In this document: positions 35,565-44,854 of the stretch, in pieces | Layout: every line of letters starts with the position of its first letter | Position numbering within the stretch: the first letter of the stretch is position 1 | Source of the DNA: Paraflavisolibacter caeni | GTDB lineage: Bacteria; Bacteroidota; Bacteroidia; Chitinophagales; Chitinophagaceae | Direction of reading: 5' to 3' | Assembly: GCF_025628885.1 (NCBI RefSeq) | Contig: NZ_JAOTIF010000007.1 | Coordinates: forward strand, 62,001-126,000 | Length of the DNA: 64,000 nt | Notes under the pieces: model-generated | Databases searched by the model: none | What the model was told of the DNA's origin: nothing | Seen by the model: only the letters and a program-made list of their open reading frames with translations | Program-made: the position numbers and the translations under genes

Positions 35565-36500
35565 ATGAATAGGAAAAATAGCTTAATGCTTTTATTTGTT
35601 TTTTGTGCTTCTATAGTTAATGCACAAAAAGTTATTCAGCTCTATCCGGGCAAAGCACCTGGCTCAGAAAACTGGAATTGGCAGGAAAGAGAGAATAACA
35701 ACAATATGTTCAAATCTCCCGTGGTGTACAATGTTGTGCAGCCCACACTCACAGCCTTCTTACCACCACGAACATCTGCAAATGGTACGGCTGTAATCAT
35801 TGCTCCTGGTGGAGCTTTTCATACATTATCCATCAACAGCGAAGGCATTGATGTTGCTAAATGGCTGAATTCGAAAGGCGTGGCGGCTTTTGTTTTAAAA
35901 TATCGTTTGGTACATATGGATACCGATGACCCTGTTGGTACCATAATGAAAAAAATGGGCGAATTGGAGCAATCGGGCAACTTTAAAAAGCTCGACGAAG
36001 AAAACGACAGTGTCGTTAACATGGCCATTGCAGATGGCTTGAAAGCCATTGAGTATGTGCGAACGCACGCTGCAGAATATAACATCAACCCAAAACGCAT
36101 TGGCTTTATGGGGTTTTCTGCAGGTGGTACCGTAACCATGGGCACTGTGTTCAATTGTAATGCCGCAAGCCATCCTGATTTTGCAGCACCAATTTACCCC
36201 TACATGAATGCACTGAAAAACCAAACGGTCCCAGCTGATGCTCCTCCACTTTTTATTTGCGCTGCTTCGGATGATCAGTTGGGACTTGCATCGCACAGCA
36301 CCAATTTATACAATGCATGGATCGCTGCAAAGAAGGTGGCAGAGTTGCACATGTATGAAAAAGGGGGTCATGGCTTTGGCATGCGCAAACAAAACCTTCC
36401 TGTTGACAAGTGGATCGAGCGCTTTGGTGATTGGCTGGGAATGAGAGGATTATTAATGCCTGCAGATTCTAAAGAGAAAAAAGTTGTTAGTAACCACTAA
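35565..36500 (+). CDS. Secreted alpha/beta-hydrolase, acetylesterase-like
   Basis: A 311-residue exported alpha/beta-hydrolase of the BD-FAE/Aes-like group. The signal peptide ends VNAQ. The oxyanion-hole region is PGGAFHTLS, the nucleophile is S185 in GFSAGG, and the likely acid and base are D236 or D237 (CAASDDQLG) and H269 (GGHGFG). Such enzymes remove acetyl or other acyl groups from sugars. It lies 96 bases after the GH106 gene and may deacylate acylated glycosides for that enzyme. A weak hairpin (AGGTAAT/ATTACCT, 35492-35547) sits between the two genes. Confidence 0.82.
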   Translation: MNRKNSLMLLFVFCASIVNAQKVIQLYPGKAPGSENWNWQERENNNNMFKSPVVYNVVQPTLTAFLPPRTSANGTAVIIAPGGAFHTLSINSEGIDVAKWLNSKGVAAFVLKYRLVHMDTDDPVGTIMKKMGELEQSGNFKKLDEENDSVVNMAIADGLKAIEYVRTHAAEYNINPKRIGFMGFSAGGTVTMGTVFNCNAASHPDFAAPIYPYMNALKNQTVPADAPPLFICAASDDQLGLASHSTNLYNAWIAAKKVAELHMYEKGGHGFGMRKQNLPVDKWIERFGDWLGMRGLLMPADSKEKKVVSNH

Positions 36501-36554
36501 TCGGGATCCATTTGAAAGTAAACTGATCGCATCATCAACTACAAAATAACTTAA

Positions 36555-36653
36555 ATGTATAATCGAAGAAAATTTATACAAGACGCTGGTCTCCTGATGT
36601 TAGGCGGTATATATTATCGGGTTCAAACATTGGAGCCAGTTATATGGCTTTAA
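36555..36653 (+). pseudogene. Remnant of a Tat-exported protein gene
   Basis: A 32-codon frame encodes MYNRRKFIQDAGLLMLGG, a twin-arginine signal start, then runs out of sense and stops at 36651. The sequence resembles the N-termini of exported Gfo/Idh/MocA oxidoreductases and TIM-barrel sugar isomerases of Bacteroidota. No continuation of such a protein follows in any frame before the AraC gene, so most of the gene has been deleted. Confidence 0.65.
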
Positions 36654-36689
36654 AATTATTGTTCAGCTTAAAATATTTCCGTTAATTGC

Positions 36690-37655
36690 ATGCGACAGCC
36701 ATTTGACTTTATTGATTCGTATCTTCAATCATTAAGAACCCAGAGCTTGCCTTCAAAGAGCGAACAAATACCCATACTAAGCGGCCCAGAAATGGACTGG
36801 TTCCATTTCGAAGCATCTATTGTCCAATTGTTTCAAACGAGGCATGTCAATCTATTTCACATCAATAGAATTGAAGACACCAAGGATCATATAAAGTTTC
36901 CCTTGGCTCCCCACCGTAAAACCGTTTCAGATTTTGTTTTTTTGACCCAGGGGACCAGCATTCGTAGTAAAGGCCTGGACCGGTATGAGTTTTCAGCCAA
37001 CACATTCTTTTTCCTGCCAGCTTATCAAATTACCACGCACGAAGGTTATAGCCAGGATGCAAAAGGATATTACTGTCATTTCGATACTGAAATACTGACC
37101 AGGAATTTTGTGCAACCTGGCTTCCTAAACCAGTTTTCTTTTTTGCAATTCATTGGTAATCCACTTGTTAATGTGGATCAACAATTAGTGGACACGATTA
37201 CTCCTGTGCTGCTACGTCTCGAGCGGGAACATGCTTCGACCCAACCCAACTATACAATGGTAAGTGCTTACCTGTTGACTTTGTTTTTGGAGTTGCTGCC
37301 TTTTACCAGACCTTTGGAAAAAGTAAAGGAAAATGCTGCGGCCCGTATCACCCAGCAATATAAAAATGCATTGGTGCAACATATTTACGATAAGCAATTA
37401 CTGACCGAATATGCCCAATTGCTGTCAGTTACTCCTGATTACCTGAATAAATGTGTAAAAGCAACCACCGGGAAGTCCGCTCATGACCTCCTAAGCGATA
37501 TGGTACTCCTGGAAGCCAAGGCCTTGTTGAAGCAAACTACCTTAAGCATCAGTGAAATTGCTTTTAAGATCGGCAAAGAGGATCCCAGCGATTTTACTAG
37601 GTTTTTCAAAAGCAAAACAAGTCTCACACCCTCTCAATACCGGCAAACGGAGTAA
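36690..37655 (+). CDS. AraC-family transcriptional regulator A
   Basis: A 321-residue regulator. The N-terminal two thirds form a cupin-like sensing domain (TSIRSKGLDRYEFSANTFFFLPAYQITTHE, about residues 88-118). The C-terminal AraC domain carries two HTHs (YAQLLSVTPDYLNKCVKATTGKSAHDLL and LSISEIAFKIGKEDPSDFTRFFKSKTSLTPSQYR). It is clearly paralogous to the regulator at 53372. It stands 765 bases ahead of the receptor at 38420 and is the best local candidate to bind the 21-base-spaced repeats. Confidence 0.92.
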   Translation: MRQPFDFIDSYLQSLRTQSLPSKSEQIPILSGPEMDWFHFEASIVQLFQTRHVNLFHINRIEDTKDHIKFPLAPHRKTVSDFVFLTQGTSIRSKGLDRYEFSANTFFFLPAYQITTHEGYSQDAKGYYCHFDTEILTRNFVQPGFLNQFSFLQFIGNPLVNVDQQLVDTITPVLLRLEREHASTQPNYTMVSAYLLTLFLELLPFTRPLEKVKENAAARITQQYKNALVQHIYDKQLLTEYAQLLSVTPDYLNKCVKATTGKSAHDLLSDMVLLEAKALLKQTTLSISEIAFKIGKEDPSDFTRFFKSKTSLTPSQYRQTE

Positions 37656-37810
37656 TTTTGCCCAAAGCCTCTATTTCCTCCGGATCCTTCCAAACTCCTC
37701 AAATCCAGGTTTAGAAAATTCATCCTCGTTGCTTCAGTATACATTCAGTATACCTAAAGCTAGGCAAGTGTATGCCGGCAGTATCCCTTCCTTCCCATTC
37801 GTCAATGGCA

Positions 37811-37866
37811 CTTATAGTAATCTTATAGGAAACTTACAGTAAACTTATAGTAAAGTTATAGTAAAC
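37811..37866. repeat. Degenerate tandem repeat, about 12-bp unit (CTTATAGTAAA)
   Basis: About five consecutive variants of CTTATAGTAAA occur: CTTATAGTAAT, CTTATAGGAAA, CTTACAGTAAA, CTTATAGTAAA and GTTATAGTAAA. The units are close to 12 bp and in direct orientation, inside the 764-base gap after the AraC gene. Confidence 0.75.
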
Positions 37867-38156
37867 ATACTCCGTATATGCTCCCTAGATACTTCATATA
37901 TACTTCGTATCTACTCCGTACCTAAGCCATATCTACCCCGTATTGAAGCCCTACTTATCCCTCCCTACTCCCTACCTGAGCCGTACTTTAGCCGTACCTG
38001 AGCCTAGAAACCATTTTTCACTCAACCAATACCCTGATATCCTCATCTCATTCACTCCATTCGTCATTCCTCATTCAAACTTGTCTGCCTCTGGCGGATT
38101 CGAATCATTCGTCATGCCCACCCACTCCCAGGATACTCCCTAGATACTCCCTACCA
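37867..38156. repeat. Degenerate short repeats related to TACTCCGTA/TACTCCCTA
   Basis: Directly following the previous array, variants of (C)TACTCCGTAT/TACTCCCTAGA recur about every 10-12 bases to about 38000, mixed with GAGCCGTAC units. Two further copies appear at 38134-38156. A small hairpin TCTGCC-TCT-GGCGGA is at 38085-38099, flanked by two ATTCGTCAT copies. There are no conserved spacers, so this is not a CRISPR array. No coding sequence was recognised from 37656 to 38275. Confidence 0.65.
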
Positions 38157-38275
38157 AAGCCCACCCAAAGCCCAGGATAAAGCGTGAAAATGGTAAAAAG
38201 TATACATAACGGGGTTGCTCTAGATACCTGTATCAAAAGAGTAAAGACGGCAAATTCCTGCTCAAAAACGGCAAG

Positions 38276-38344
38276 TTTCCTGATTTTGCATAGTATTGTC
38301 CTGATTCTGTCTAACAAAACCCCTTCCTTCCCATCTAATTTTAC
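38276..38344 (+). promoter_or_regulatory. Shared operator-promoter module, copy 3
   Basis: The direct repeats begin at 38276 (TTTCCTGATTTTG) and 38297 (TGTCCTGATTCTG), 21 bases apart, and the -7-like box TAATTTTAC is at 38336. The repeat-to-box distance (39) equals that of copy 2. The leader to the ATG at 38420 is 84 bases. Confidence 0.75.
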
Positions 38345-38419
38345 AGGAGTTGATTAAAGACATTTAATTCTGAAATCAACCAACAAAACGAAATCCATAA
38401 CGATAAAATTTGCTTTGCC

Positions 38420-41284
38420 ATGACTATAACTTCCTTTAAGTCTGCCCTGCATTCTATTGGCTTTATTGTACTTCTTTTTTTCAGTATTCAAAGCTTCGCT
38501 CAAACAGAGAGTATCAACGGAACTGTAACCGACGGGGAAGGCAAACCCATTGCTGGTGCTACAGTTAAAATTAAAGGCGCGAATAAAGCAACGACAACAA
38601 AAGAACAGGGAACTTTTTCATTCAGTAATGTCCCAGGTAGCGGTACACTTATTATTTCTCATATTGCTTATACAACAATGGAGGCACCATATACTTCCGG
38701 TAAAGAAGTAATTGTGGCTCTGAAAGAATCTGTGGCACAGGTTGATGAAGTGGTGGTCACCGGTGTATTTGATAAACGTACCAGAATGTCTTCCTCCGTG
38801 GCAATTTCTACCATTAGCAGCAAACAGATTGACCGGCTCGCACCCAGCAGTGCTGCCGATCTGCTGCGCCAGGTTCCAGGCGTTTATGTGAACAATGCCC
38901 GTGGCGAAGTTGCCAATACGGTTTATTCAAGAGGCATCTCTGCTGGTTCCATTGATAATGCTAACGGATATTTTTATACATCCCTGCAGGAAGATGGATT
39001 ACCTGTTACAAATGTCAACATTTCAACCGACTATTTCTTGAGAGCTGATGCCACAATTAAGACCGTGGAGGCTGTTAGAGGCGGTACTGCTTCTATTCTA
39101 GGTGCGAATGCACCCGGTGGGTTGTTCAATTATATATCAAAAACAGGTGGAACAAAATTCGGCGGTGAAGTTAGGGGGCGTTTTGGTTTGGAAGGGGATG
39201 GCAAGAACCCATTCTATAGAGCAGATGTAAATCTTGGTGGGCCATTAAGTAAGGATAAAACATGGACCTATAATTTAGGAGGATTTTACCGTCGTTCCAA
39301 CGGTCCTAGGTACCCGGGTTATCCTATGAATAATGGTGGCCAGGTGAAAGCCAATGTTGTGAAAACTTACCAATCAGGCTCTTTCAAGTTCTATGCAAAG
39401 ATGTTGAACGACCGCAATGCAACTATGGAATTCATCCCAACTATTGGATGGGACAATCCTAAAGTTGTTCCTGGTTTATCTACAACAGATTCTTACTACC
39501 TGCCGGACATGTTTATGCAGATACCCATTAACAATACCGGTACCAGGATATTTGACACAAGGGATAAAACACATTCTACTGATAAAGCTATTGGATTCAA
39601 CTGGACACAAAACTTTGGAACTGGATGGACTTTTAAAAATGATGCTCGCTATTCAGCCAAACGTACAACCAATAATACACCAGCTGTGGTAACCCCTTTC
39701 AGCACAACCAGTATTGTTTTTTATGCGATTCCACACTTATTGGGCAGGTTTGGTACATATACATTTAAAGACCATGTGACAGGACAGGTATTGGGCACCG
39801 TAACTCAGGCTCCAAATATTGTGAATGGCCAGTTTGCAGGATTTAATTTTATTCCTGGTGCTAACAACAACTTCCCTGGAAACAATGTGCAGCCGAATTC
39901 TCTATTCTTCCTGCCCCTTTTCTATTCAGATTTCAAGATCAATGAATTCATGGATCAGTTTACTTTCTCTAAGAAACTAAAGAACATGAATTTCACTTTC
40001 GGCGGGTTTTATGCTCATTCTAATGTAGACCGTATAGGAGGACAAGAAGATCTTGGTTTAGGCTTTGGTACTATACAAGATAAACCACACCTGACCGATA
40101 TCACACTTCAAGGTTTTGATGGCCAAACTTACCAGGTAACTGATCCAAATGGCATTGTTGATGTAGGCAGAAATGGGTCTTCTTTAAGTGATGCTACTCA
40201 AACACAAATGGCTTTATTTTTCGGGCATAACTGGCAGTTGACAGATCGCTTAAATCTTGACTGGGGTGTGCGTTTTGAAAATACCGGTGTAAAAGGAAAC
40301 AATACACCCAATGTGCCTAATTCAAAAGTAAACGACCCAACCTATGGTGGAAGAGATGGAAACCCACTTACTTTATATGATAATGGTGGAGGAACTGCCG
40401 GAACTCCTTTAGACTATGACAAATCAGTAAGCACCTTTTCGTATTCAGCTGGTTTGAATTATAAGATAAACGATCAGTTTGCCATATACGGCCGTTACTC
40501 CAATGGGAATAAAGCACCTGAAATAAAAAACTATTTCTCAGCGCTGACACCTTTTGCTATTCAGACGCTCAATACAGATGCTCAGAAAACAGAACAGCTA
40601 GAATTTGGATTTAAAGCTAAAACAGGAAAACTCAACTTATTTGTAACGCCTTTTTATAGTAAGTTAAGTAACGTTCCGAATTTGCAAACGTTTACTGATA
40701 CAAATGGTGCTAACTATCAACCAGCGGTTCAATATGCAAAATATAAAACTTATGGTCTGGAGGTAGAAGCCAACTATGCCTTCACCGATCATTTTAGCGT
40801 AAGGGGTATAGCGACACTTCAACATTCTGAAGCAACAGAGTTCACTACGTGGATTGCCAACGCTCCTGGCAAACAGGATGATGTGCTGGCTGATTATTCA
40901 GGTAATGAAACTGATAACAATGCACGTGTGATCTTAGGATTGACGCCTACCTATAGTGCCAATAATTTCTATGCTTCTTTAAATTGGAATTATCTGGGAG
41001 CTCGCCAGGCAAACGTTTTAAATGCATTCAGAATGCCTGCTTTTAGCCAGTTTGATTTAAGTATTGGATATGATGTATCCAAAAGAGTAGGACTCCAGGC
41101 GAATGTCAACAACTTGTTCAATACTTATGGCGTATATGGATGGTCTGGTCCCGGTGGTTTTCCAATGGCATTGGATCGCCAGGGTTTCACTCCTGAATAT
41201 ATAAAGGCCAACCCGGATGCTGTATATGCAACACAAGGATCTATGCCTCGTGCTTATTTCCTGACTGTTTCTTATAAGTTTTAA
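38420..41284 (+). CDS. TonB-dependent receptor, siderophore-receptor-like, paralog B
   Basis: A 954-residue paralog of the receptor at 29136. The N-terminus MTITSFKSALHSIGFIV and signal peptide ending SFAQ are followed by a CarboxypepD_reg-like domain (GKPIAGATVKIKG), plug motifs VDEVVVTGVFDKRT and VRGGTASILGANAPGGLFNYISK, and a barrel ending FLTVSYKF. It is the first gene of the ring-cleavage run, with the VOC dioxygenase starting 54 bases after its stop. It therefore probably imports the aromatic or glycosylated aromatic substrate, an inference from operon position. Confidence 0.9.
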   Translation: MTITSFKSALHSIGFIVLLFFSIQSFAQTESINGTVTDGEGKPIAGATVKIKGANKATTTKEQGTFSFSNVPGSGTLIISHIAYTTMEAPYTSGKEVIVALKESVAQVDEVVVTGVFDKRTRMSSSVAISTISSKQIDRLAPSSAADLLRQVPGVYVNNARGEVANTVYSRGISAGSIDNANGYFYTSLQEDGLPVTNVNISTDYFLRADATIKTVEAVRGGTASILGANAPGGLFNYISKTGGTKFGGEVRGRFGLEGDGKNPFYRADVNLGGPLSKDKTWTYNLGGFYRRSNGPRYPGYPMNNGGQVKANVVKTYQSGSFKFYAKMLNDRNATMEFIPTIGWDNPKVVPGLSTTDSYYLPDMFMQIPINNTGTRIFDTRDKTHSTDKAIGFNWTQNFGTGWTFKNDARYSAKRTTNNTPAVVTPFSTTSIVFYAIPHLLGRFGTYTFKDHVTGQVLGTVTQAPNIVNGQFAGFNFIPGANNNFPGNNVQPNSLFFLPLFYSDFKINEFMDQFTFSKKLKNMNFTFGGFYAHSNVDRIGGQEDLGLGFGTIQDKPHLTDITLQGFDGQTYQVTDPNGIVDVGRNGSSLSDATQTQMALFFGHNWQLTDRLNLDWGVRFENTGVKGNNTPNVPNSKVNDPTYGGRDGNPLTLYDNGGGTAGTPLDYDKSVSTFSYSAGLNYKINDQFAIYGRYSNGNKAPEIKNYFSALTPFAIQTLNTDAQKTEQLEFGFKAKTGKLNLFVTPFYSKLSNVPNLQTFTDTNGANYQPAVQYAKYKTYGLEVEANYAFTDHFSVRGIATLQHSEATEFTTWIANAPGKQDDVLADYSGNETDNNARVILGLTPTYSANNFYASLNWNYLGARQANVLNAFRMPAFSQFDLSIGYDVSKRVGLQANVNNLFNTYGVYGWSGPGGFPMALDRQGFTPEYIKANPDAVYATQGSMPRAYFLTVSYKF

Positions 41285-41338
41285 ACCAAACCTTTCATTT
41301 TCTGCTAACTAAATTTTCAACTTTTTCAAATAAAGACA

Positions 41339-42331
41339 ATGGCTAGAAATCCGCATTATTTCTCACAATTGGCACATATTGAAGTGTACAGCCCAAAGCT
41401 GGAGGAAACCGTAAAATTCTTCACTGATATCGTGGGAATGGATGAAACGGGACGTGAAGAGAACTCTGTTTATTTAAGAGCCTGGGGTGATTATTTTCAT
41501 CACTCACTGAAGATCACCTTCAATGAAAAACCTGGTATGGGGCATTTGGGTTGGCGTGCAGATAGTCCTGAAGCCTTGGATGATGTCGTTAACTACCTGG
41601 AAAGTATAGGTGCAGGAATTGGTTGGGTAGATGGCGACCAGGGGCATGGTAAAGCCTATCGCTTCCAGTCTCCAGATGGCCATATACATGAAGTATTCTG
41701 GGATGTGGTATGGCTCAGGGAAGAGGGTAAACGAGGCAGTGTATTTGCAGACCGTTATGCTAGCAACCGGAGAATTGGCATTAATCCCAGGAGGTTTGAT
41801 CACGTTACCTACAATACGTCCAACTACGCTGCAGAAAAAGAGTTCTGGAAAGGCTTGGGATTAAGAAATCCTGACGAAGTAAGAATAGCTGATCATATTC
41901 CACCTGTTGGTGGCTTGTGGACAACCGGAAATTTATCACATGATATAGCCATTTTTACAGATCCTCAATTAAAACCTGGTGAAGGCGCCTTAAATCATGT
42001 TGCTTATAATTTTGATAGTCGTGAAGAAGTGTTGCTTGCATGCGACTGGGCAATTGAAAACGGTTATAAGCTGGCTATGGGGGCTCCAACCCGTCACAAA
42101 GCAGACGAAGGATTCTTCATTTACATAGATGAACCAGGTGGGAATCGTTTTGAATTCTATGCTGGTGCTCGTTTGATTTTTGCTCCGGACCATGGACCTG
42201 ATATTCATTACTTAAAAGACAATCCAAATGATGCCTGGGGCAATACCAATCCCTGGAAGGGCGAAGACGGCTCATTTAAGGAGGAGCATGCTTCTCATAA
42301 GCCAAACTTGGAAGCAGCATCCGTTAAGTAA
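41339..42331 (+). CDS. Type I extradiol dioxygenase (VOC family, catechol 2,3-dioxygenase-like)
   Basis: A 330-residue two-domain vicinal-oxygen-chelate protein. Such enzymes open ortho-diphenol rings next to the hydroxyls using Fe(II) or Mn(II). The expected ligands of the C-terminal domain are present: H155 (RRFDHVTYNT), H220 (GALNHVAYNF) and E272 (GGNRFEFYAG). The N-terminal domain (LAHIEVYSPKLEETVKFFTD) is the usual degenerate half. The last 45 residues are a polar tail. The neighbouring C-C hydrolase, FAH hydrolase and FAD hydroxylase make a meta-cleavage pathway likely. The ring substrate is not determined. Confidence 0.88.
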   Translation: MARNPHYFSQLAHIEVYSPKLEETVKFFTDIVGMDETGREENSVYLRAWGDYFHHSLKITFNEKPGMGHLGWRADSPEALDDVVNYLESIGAGIGWVDGDQGHGKAYRFQSPDGHIHEVFWDVVWLREEGKRGSVFADRYASNRRIGINPRRFDHVTYNTSNYAAEKEFWKGLGLRNPDEVRIADHIPPVGGLWTTGNLSHDIAIFTDPQLKPGEGALNHVAYNFDSREEVLLACDWAIENGYKLAMGAPTRHKADEGFFIYIDEPGGNRFEFYAGARLIFAPDHGPDIHYLKDNPNDAWGNTNPWKGEDGSFKEEHASHKPNLEAASVK

Positions 42332-42366
42332 GATCGTAAATCCTAAATCTAAAATCCTAAATTATT

Positions 42367-43536
42367 ATGTGGCATTTTTTTCCAGGACAGTATATGCCTT
42401 CCTACCAGGTAAACCGTGCATTGACTCAAGCGCATTATGGAGGCGGCGAATTTGCTGAAATATTGGAAGTGGCTTCCGAAATCACACCGGGAGACAATGA
42501 AAGTTTCCACCAGGCATGGGCAAAGATGGGTAACAAAGTTTTTGATCTGGCTGAAAATTATTTGTCTGATCATAAGAATGTTTCTGCTCGCAGAACCTAT
42601 CTCAGGGCCTTCAACTACCTGCGTACTTCTGAATTCTTTTTGAAACCATCAGATAACAGGAAACAGCCTTCTTATATGAAAGCAAAAGATGCTTTCCAAA
42701 AAGCTATTTCCTTGTTCGACAACAAACCAAAACAAGTACGGGTTCCATTTGAAGGTTCATTCTTACCCGGTTACCTTTTTCTGCCTGAAGGTGTAAAAAA
42801 TCCCCCACTCATGATCATGTTTGGCGGATTGGATAGCCTGGCAGAAGAACTTTATTTCGGACCCTGTCAGCATTTGAACGAACGTGGAATAGCGTTGCTC
42901 GCAATGGATGGCCCGGGGCAAGGTGCTTCGCTTCGCTTTAACCACATTTACACACGATATGACTTTAATGTAGCGGGTAGTGCGGTGCTGGACTGGGCAT
43001 TGGCTAATCTGCAGGATGAAGTGGATACATTAAGCATTGGCATCATGGCTGTTTCTATGGGTGGTTATATGGCCGCAAGGTGTGCAGCCTTTGAACCCCG
43101 TTTTAAGATTTGTGTGGTATGGGGTGCTGTCTGGAGCTATTATGATATCTGGAAGAACAGGCTTGATAATCATCCTCTTGCAGAGATTGTTATGCACATA
43201 GTTGGAGCTCAAAATATGGCGGATGCAAGAGAACGATTGAAAATGTTTACCCTTGATGGTGTGGCAGAAAAGATTTCCATGCCCACTTATGTATTGCACG
43301 GCGAAGATGACCGTCAAAACTTTGTGGAGAATGCATATAAGTTAAGAGATGCGCTTACCTGTGAAAAGGTAGTGGAGATCGTACCCAAAGAAAGTAGTGG
43401 TTCTGCGCATTGCCAGATAGATGATTTTACCAAGACATTCAACATGTATGATTGGATACAGAAGAAAATGTATGGAGTTGGTAATGCTGCTTCTTCTGAA
43501 CAAAAAGAACTGAAAGCAGAAACTTTTAACGCTTAA
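42367..43536 (+). CDS. Alpha/beta-hydrolase, 2,6-dihydroxypseudooxynicotine hydrolase-like
   Basis: A 389-residue hydrolase with a helical N-terminal region (about 1-120) preceding the alpha/beta core, the layout of the FrsA/2,6-dihydroxypseudooxynicotine hydrolase group. The candidate triad is S230 (AVSMGGY), D314 or D315 (HGEDD) and H348 (SAHCQ). MFGGLDS supplies the oxyanion region. The named relative cleaves a C-C bond next to a carbonyl on an aromatic ring, which suits a gene that follows an extradiol dioxygenase by 35 bases. An ordinary ester or acylphenol substrate remains possible. Confidence 0.8.
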   Translation: MWHFFPGQYMPSYQVNRALTQAHYGGGEFAEILEVASEITPGDNESFHQAWAKMGNKVFDLAENYLSDHKNVSARRTYLRAFNYLRTSEFFLKPSDNRKQPSYMKAKDAFQKAISLFDNKPKQVRVPFEGSFLPGYLFLPEGVKNPPLMIMFGGLDSLAEELYFGPCQHLNERGIALLAMDGPGQGASLRFNHIYTRYDFNVAGSAVLDWALANLQDEVDTLSIGIMAVSMGGYMAARCAAFEPRFKICVVWGAVWSYYDIWKNRLDNHPLAEIVMHIVGAQNMADARERLKMFTLDGVAEKISMPTYVLHGEDDRQNFVENAYKLRDALTCEKVVEIVPKESSGSAHCQIDDFTKTFNMYDWIQKKMYGVGNAASSEQKELKAETFNA

Positions 43537-43553
43537 ATCTTTAAAATATTCTA

Positions 43554-44852
43554 ATGATAAGAATCATAAAAAAAGGCATCACATATGCCGAATCTAAAGA
43601 AGCTGATTTGAAAGTAAGGGCAACTGTGGAGGCCATGCTTTACGATGTTGGTGAAAGGGGAGATGATGCTGTTCGTGAGCTTTCCGCAAAACTAGATAAA
43701 TGGTCACCTGAAAAGTTCCAATTATCACCGGGACAAATTAAAAACATTATTGCGGGGTTACCCCAACAAGTAATTGAAGACATCAAATTTGCACAAACAC
43801 AGATCCGCAACTTTGCCCAGAAGCAACGTGAAGCGATTAAAGATATCGAAGTGGAAACACTACCCGGAGTGATCCTCGGGCATAAGAATATACCGGTAAA
43901 CAGTGTAGGGTGCTATATACCTGGTGGACGTTATCCAATGGTGGCTTCTGCGCACATGAGTGTGCTTACTGCTAAAGTTGCCGGTGTACATAGAGTGATT
44001 GCCTGTACACCACCCATTGGTGGTGAAATACCTGCAGCTACAGTAGCGGCTATGCATATGGCAGGTGCGGATGAGATCTACATACTGGGTGGTGTACAGG
44101 CTATTGCCATGATGGCATTAGGTACTCAGACAGTTCAACCTGTTGATATGCTGGTAGGTCCTGGCAACGCCTATGTTGCAGAAGCCAAACGTCAGCTTTA
44201 CGGAAAGGTAGGTATTGATTTATTTGCAGGCCCTACAGAGGTTCTAGTGGTGGCTGATCACACAGCTGATGCAGAAGTGTGTGCTACTGACTTATTAGGT
44301 CAGGCAGAACATGGACCTACCACGCCCGCTATTCTACTGACAACTAGCGAAGAGTTAGCGCATGCGACTTTAAAGGAAATTGATAGACAACTTCAAACCC
44401 TGCCAACAGCAGATGTGGCTTCAGTTTCCTGGAGAGACTATGGTCAGGTGATTGTAGTGGATACTGTTGATGAATTGGTCTCAGAAGCTGATCGTATTGC
44501 CAGTGAACATGTGGAAGTGCTTACAGAAAATCCACGCTATTTCCTGGAAAAGATGACCAATTATGGTGCGCTCTTTTTAGGTGATAAGACCAATGTGGCT
44601 TATGGTGATAAGGTCATTGGCACCAATCATACTCTGCCTACTAAAGAAGCGGCCCGCTATACTGGTGGTTTGTGGGTAGGGAAGTTTTTAAAGACCTGCA
44701 CTTACCAGGAAGTCCGTACTGCTGAAGCCAGTGCTTTAATAGGTGAATACTGCTCTCGTTTATGTGCAATTGAGAATTTCTCAGCACATAAGGCACAGGC
44801 TGACTTACGCGTGAAACGGTATGGTAAGAAGAAAGAAGAATTAGTGTCTTGA
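43554..44852 (+). CDS. Histidinol-dehydrogenase-family NAD-dependent alcohol dehydrogenase (catabolic)
   Basis: A 432-residue HisD-fold protein. [48 protein letters not shown] and the catalytic [11 protein letters not shown] block are all conserved. HisD-type enzymes oxidise an alcohol to a carboxylate in two NAD-linked steps. No other histidine gene is nearby, and the gene lies between a C-C hydrolase and an SDR, so a catabolic substrate is more likely, as in sulfopropanediol 3-dehydrogenase (HpsN). The substrate here is unknown. The gene nearly abuts the SDR gene (3-base gap). Confidence 0.85.
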   Translation: MIRIIKKGITYAESKEADLKVRATVEAMLYDVGERGDDAVRELSAKLDKWSPEKFQLSPGQIKNIIAGLPQQVIEDIKFAQTQIRNFAQKQREAIKDIEVETLPGVILGHKNIPVNSVGCYIPGGRYPMVASAHMSVLTAKVAGVHRVIACTPPIGGEIPAATVAAMHMAGADEIYILGGVQAIAMMALGTQTVQPVDMLVGPGNAYVAEAKRQLYGKVGIDLFAGPTEVLVVADHTADAEVCATDLLGQAEHGPTTPAILLTTSEELAHATLKEIDRQLQTLPTADVASVSWRDYGQVIVVDTVDELVSEADRIASEHVEVLTENPRYFLEKMTNYGALFLGDKTNVAYGDKVIGTNHTLPTKEAARYTGGLWVGKFLKTCTYQEVRTAEASALIGEYCSRLCAIENFSAHKAQADLRVKRYGKKKEELVS

Positions 44853-44854
44853 AC

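Noticed and set aside
37811-38156. CRISPR array
   Set aside because: Units are 10-12 bp, degenerate and contiguous, without unique spacers of constant length or cas genes.
43554-44852. Histidine biosynthesis gene hisD
   Set aside because: The family is right, but no other his gene is present and both neighbours are catabolic.
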